Below, piece by piece: positions 5,547-7,862 of a DNA stretch of 7,862 nt. The DNA lies in the NCBI GenBank assembly GCA_946481355.1, contig CAMLNH010000123.1, positions 1 to 7,862 of the forward strand. Direction: 5' to 3'. A program made the translations under genes and the position numbers. Numbering within the stretch: position 1 is the stretch's first letter; each line of letters starts with the position of its first letter. The notes under the pieces are model-generated. The model was not told where the DNA came from. It saw only the letters and a list, made by a program, of their open reading frames with translations, and ran no database searches. The DNA is from an uncultured Curvibacter sp. (GTDB taxonomy: Bacteria > Pseudomonadota > Gammaproteobacteria > Burkholderiales > Burkholderiaceae).

Positions 5547-5567
5547 AGTGTTCCAAGGTGAAACACT
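5547..5567. repeat. AGTGTT-N9-AACACT inverted repeat
   Basis: Six-base perfect arms (5547-5552 and 5562-5567) flank a 9-nt centre, a 21-bp dyad of a size typical for a dimeric repressor or activator site. Its GTGTT/AACAC core recurs in the inverted repeat about 60 nt downstream. Confidence 0.4.
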
Positions 5568-5607
5568 AAAGCAAGGCTATGCGCTGGCCAACTCTTCACC
5601 AAACAAC

Positions 5608-5628
5608 GTTGCGCAACACCTCGGTGTT
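5608..5628. repeat. Overlapping palindromes GTTGCGCAAC and AACACC-TC-GGTGTT
   Basis: GTTGCGCAAC (5608-5617) is a perfect 10-bp palindrome. It overlaps a second dyad with perfect 6-bp arms AACACC (5615-5620) and GGTGTT (5623-5628) around TC. The two structures share three bases, so as RNA hairpins they would be mutually exclusive. As DNA they could be adjacent protein sites. Confidence 0.4.
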
Positions 5629-5702
5629 ACGTTGGGCACGGTCTTTTTTCGAGACAAGGGTCAGGGTGCCGTTACGGCTGCTATATCCCCACTCCTGTCG
5701 AA

Positions 5703-5707
5703 AAGGA
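5703..5707 (+). promoter_or_regulatory. Ribosome binding site that fixes the diguanylate cyclase start
   Basis: AAGGA ends 7 nt before the ATG at 5715 but only 1 nt before the in-frame GTG at 5709. The spacing selects the ATG, giving a protein of 496 aa that starts MDTPPRDEAR. Confidence 0.65.
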
Positions 5708-5714
5708 CGTGTCC

Positions 5715-7205
5715 ATGGACACCCCTCCCAGGGACGAGGCGCGCCTCGCCCATCTGCTGCTCAAGCCCGCCCGGCCCGCTGAGATCAAGCTGGCCTGGGC
5801 CGCAGCGCTGCTCTCCGCGGCGCTCTTCCTGCTGGCGCTGCCCTACGCCAGCGTGCAGCTCACACACCAGCCCGCCTTCGCGCCCATCTGGGTCACCGCG
5901 CTGATCCTCAGCGACCTGGTCACCGCCGTCATGCTCTACGGCCAGTACTACGCCCTGCGTTCGCGCGCCCTGCTGGTGCTGGCTGCGGGCTACCTCTACA
6001 CCGCCCTGGCCACCGTGGGCTACACCCTGACTTTCCCCGGCCTGCTCGCACCCGGCGGCGTGCTCAGCGGCGGTCCTCAGAGCACGCCGGCCATGTACAT
6101 GCTCTGGCATGCGGGCTTCCCGCTGGTCGTCATGGCCTATGCACTGCTCAAGCGCGAATCGGTCGAACTCAAGCCCGCCCATCTGCTGCCGCGTGCGCGG
6201 GTGGCCATCGTCTCGTCCATCGCCGTCGTCGGCCTGCTGGTGGCGGCCAGCCTGGCCCTGGCCGTGCTGGGGCACGCGGCCCTGCCCGTGGTGCTGCAGG
6301 GCAACATCGTCACGCCAGCCGGGCACCGCTGGCTCTTCGCCACCTGGGCGCTCAGCGTCGTGGCGCTTGGCCTGCTCTGGCAGCGCAAGCCGCACACCGC
6401 GCTCGATGTATGGCTGCTCGTCGTGATGTGCGTCTGGGTCTTTGATGTGGCGCTGGCCGCCGTCTTCAACACCGGGCGTTACGACCTGGGCTGGTACGCC
6501 GGCCGCGCCTACGGCTTCCTCGCCGCCTGCGGCCTCTTGCTCGTGCTGCTCAGCGAGCACACGCGCAGCTACGCGCGCATGGTGCGCCTCTCGGCCGAGT
6601 TGCGCATCGCCAACGAGCAGCTGTGGCTCATTTCCATGCAGGACGGCATGACCCAGCTCGCCAACCGCCGCGCGTTTGACAAATACCTGCAGGAGCAGAT
6701 GGCCGTGAACGCGCGCCAGGGCCGTAGCCTGGCCCTGCTGCTGGTGGACGTGGACCACTTCAAGGCCTACAACGACCTCTACGGTCACCAGGCCGGCGAC
6801 GACTGCCTGCGTCAGGTGGCTGCCGCGCTGCGCGCCTGCTGCCGCCGCCCCTCGGATCTGGCCGCGCGCTACGGCGGCGAAGAGTTCGCCCTCATCCTGC
6901 CCGACACCGATGCTCTGGGCGCGCTGCACGTGGCCAAGGCCGTGCGCGCCGAAGTGCTGCGCCGCGAAGTCCCCCATGCCAACAACAGTACCGGGCCGCA
7001 TGTGAGCGTGAGCATCGGCGTGGCCGTCGTGCGGCCCGTGCACAGCACCACGGCAGAGCCCTTGCTGGCCGCCGCCGATGCCGCCCTCTACCAGGCCAAG
7101 AGCCGCGGCCGCAACCAGGTGGTCTGCGCCGACGCCGCAGCCGATGGCACACCGGAGGCGATGAGCGCTGGCAAGGTGGGGGCGGTGCTGCCGCACCACG
7201 CCTGA
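5715..7205 (+). CDS. Membrane-bound diguanylate cyclase, MASE4-like sensor plus GGDEF domain, 496 aa
   Basis: Inner-membrane enzyme predicted to make the second messenger cyclic di-GMP from two GTP. Residues about 23-285 form a multi-helix integral sensor resembling MASE4: successive hydrophobic helices and the family-like segments LPYASVQLTHQPAFAPIW, SDLVTAVMLYGQYYALRS and LTFPGLLAPGG. A short linker helix (about 286-306) leads to the cytosolic GGDEF domain (about 307-470). The active-site signature is GGEEF (387-391); metal-binding D345 and D347 lie in VDVDHFK, and N353 and D362 follow. RPSD at 378-381, five residues before GGEEF, is an intact RxxD inhibitory site, so product feedback inhibition is expected. 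No EAL domain is present. Its stop is 10 nt from the end of the convergent Hsp70 gene. The signal sensed is unknown. A 541-aa antisense frame over it is a shadow. Confidence 0.93.
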   Translation: MDTPPRDEARLAHLLLKPARPAEIKLAWAAALLSAALFLLALPYASVQLTHQPAFAPIWVTALILSDLVTAVMLYGQYYALRSRALLVLAAGYLYTALATVGYTLTFPGLLAPGGVLSGGPQSTPAMYMLWHAGFPLVVMAYALLKRESVELKPAHLLPRARVAIVSSIAVVGLLVAASLALAVLGHAALPVVLQGNIVTPAGHRWLFATWALSVVALGLLWQRKPHTALDVWLLVVMCVWVFDVALAAVFNTGRYDLGWYAGRAYGFLAACGLLLVLLSEHTRSYARMVRLSAELRIANEQLWLISMQDGMTQLANRRAFDKYLQEQMAVNARQGRSLALLLVDVDHFKAYNDLYGHQAGDDCLRQVAAALRACCRRPSDLAARYGGEEFALILPDTDALGALHVAKAVRAEVLRREVPHANNSTGPHVSVSIGVAVVRPVHSTTAEPLLAAADAALYQAKSRGRNQVVCADAAADGTPEAMSAGKVGAVLPHHA

Positions 7206-7215
7206 GGGCCGGTTC

Positions 7216-7862
7216 TCAGCCGCTGTAAGCCAGGCCCGAGGCCACGCCGCCGAACAGATCGCCTTCCACCAGCGGCACGCCGGCAAAGGCTGTCTGCAGC
7301 ACGCGCTGGAAGGGGCGCAGGGCCGAGGAACCGCCCGTGAGGTAGATCGCCGCCAGCTGCCCGTCAGCCACGCCGGCCAGCCGCACGCACTCGCGGGCGC
7401 AGGCCACGGTGCGTTGCAGCAGCTCGTCGAGCTGCTCGCGCAACGCGGCGGTGCTCATGGGGGCGGCCAGCGCCCCCTCCACGAAAGCCAGGTCCACCAC
7501 CGTGTCGCTATCGAATTGAGAGCATCTGATCTTGGCCTGCTCCACCGCATGGGCGATGTGGTGGCCGTGGCGTTCGGCCAGCACGCGCATCAGGCGCCGG
7601 TGCAGGGCCACGTCGCTGTAGTTGGTCCACAGGGCCTGGGCCTCGGCCAGCGCCTTCTGCGTGGACAGGCGGTGGATCAGGTGCCAGCTGGCCAGGTCGA
7701 AGAACACCCGGCTCGGCACCTCGCGTCCGTCCGGCCCGAGGTGGCGGTAGCCCAGCAGGGGCATGACCTGCTCCAGGCTCAGCCGGTGGTCGAAATCCGT
7801 GCCACCGATGTGCACGCCCGTGGTGGCCAGCACGTCCTCGGCCCGTTCGATCTTCCCCATGC
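7216..7862 (-). CDS. YegD-like Hsp70-family protein, C-terminal part only (cut by window edge)
   Basis: ATPase of the actin/Hsp70 fold, predicted cytosolic chaperone-like protein. The visible 214 residues contain HIGGTDFDHRLS (phosphate-2-like motif GGTDFD, about 19-24), HAVEQAKIRCS (the DnaK ERAKIELS-like helix, about 104-114), and the adenosine motif IYLTGGSSALRP (about 172-183). The protein ends shortly after DLFGGVASGLAYSG. It therefore stops at the end of the nucleotide-binding domain and lacks the DnaK substrate-binding domain, as E. coli YegD does. MPLLG and the GGD/F-G-V-A-GLA ending also resemble YegD. The methionine at 7860 is internal: the first part of the ATPase domain (phosphate-1 loop) must lie beyond the right edge. 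The client and partner proteins are unknown. Confidence 0.87.
   Translation of the reverse strand, partial: MGKIERAEDVLATTGVHIGGTDFDHRLSLEQVMPLLGYRHLGPDGREVPSRVFFDLASWHLIHRLSTQKALAEAQALWTNYSDVALHRRLMRVLAERHGHHIAHAVEQAKIRCSQFDSDTVVDLAFVEGALAAPMSTAALREQLDELLQRTVACARECVRLAGVADGQLAAIYLTGGSSALRPFQRVLQTAFAGVPLVEGDLFGGVASGLAYSG

Larger units (their letters stand above)
5489..5714. promoter_or_regulatory. Dyad-rich intergenic leader upstream of the diguanylate cyclase gene
   Basis: This 226-nt region has lower GC than the flanking genes and no convincing ORF. It contains AGGG-TAAAC-CCCT (5507-5519), a perfect 12-bp palindrome (5527-5538), and two further inverted repeats sharing GTGTT/AACAC half-sites (5547-5567, 5615-5628). 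It also has a palindrome GTTGCGCAAC (5608-5617) and ACGTTG twice (5606-5611, 5629-5634). A -10-like TATATC sits at 5682-5687 without a good -35. The ribosome binding site AAGGA is at 5703-5707. The density of dyads suggests transcription-factor control of the cyclase gene, but no regulator can be named. Confidence 0.5.

Noticed and set aside
4883..5602. 239-aa open frame on the minus strand across the exported-protein gene
   Set aside because: The plus-strand gene has a ribosome binding site and a signal peptide; the antisense frame spans the promoter regions at both ends and has no motif.
5641..5655. GTCT-TTTTTCG-AGAC hairpin with T-run as terminator
   Set aside because: The T-run is in the loop rather than after the stem and the stem is only 4 bp, so it does not fit an intrinsic terminator on either strand.
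5548..5904. 118-aa plus-strand frame starting in the cyclase leader
   Set aside because: It begins inside a dyad, has no ribosome binding site, and continues out of frame into the cyclase coding region; composition in its second half is Ser/Arg/Pro-rich as expected for a shadow.
5661..7286. 541-aa open frame on the minus strand across the diguanylate cyclase
   Set aside because: It is antisense to a gene with clear GGDEF and membrane-sensor motifs, is rich in His/Gln/Gly/Arg without domain features, and arises from high GC content suppressing stops.

Overview
The window is a high-GC stretch (strong G/C third-position bias throughout) of ordinary chromosomal character. Gene content and protein style (ModC, a Cupin_6-type AraC regulator, a MASE4-GGDEF protein, a YegD-like Hsp70) suggest a betaproteobacterium of the Burkholderiales, most likely Comamonadaceae (Acidovorax/Hydrogenophaga-like). 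The taxonomic call is inference from style, not from a database search. I see no rRNA or tRNA gene, insertion sequence, CRISPR array or compositional break.

Layout, left to right. (1) 1-1074 (+): the molybdate-importer ATPase ModC, 5' end probably cut by the window edge. (2) 1219-1881 (+): an unrecognised cytosolic protein with a Pro/Ala-rich linker, behind a plausible sigma-70 promoter at 1087-1115. (3) A minus-strand pair, thioredoxin-fold peroxiredoxin-like protein (2831-3367) followed 25 nt later by a ketopantoate-reductase-family oxidoreductase (1885-2805). The pair is divergent from (4) an AraC-family regulator (3484-4314, +) across a 116-nt control region. (5) 4503-4802 (+): a 99-aa unknown protein with an extended -10 promoter and a GC-rich leader hairpin. 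(6) 4922-5488 (+): a small exported protein with a Ca-binding-like DxDxD motif. (7) A 226-nt leader rich in dyad symmetries, then a MASE4-GGDEF diguanylate cyclase (5715-7205, +) with intact active site and inhibitory site. (8) 7216-7862 (-): the C-terminal part of a YegD-like Hsp70 ATPase, cut by the right edge.

How the genes may work together. The only convincing functional module is the AraC regulator with the divergent peroxiredoxin-like/oxidoreductase pair: the regulator probably controls the pair, and the reductase probably does not use ketopantoate because two substrate asparagines of E. coli PanE are replaced. The other genes look like independent housekeeping or signalling units. Two gene pairs converge with very small gaps (3 nt and 10 nt), leaving no room for dedicated terminators. 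I found no clear sign of an undescribed multi-gene system. The items most worth a second look are the reductase's altered pocket, the AGGCATC direct repeat in the divergent promoter region, and the palindrome-rich leader of the diguanylate cyclase.
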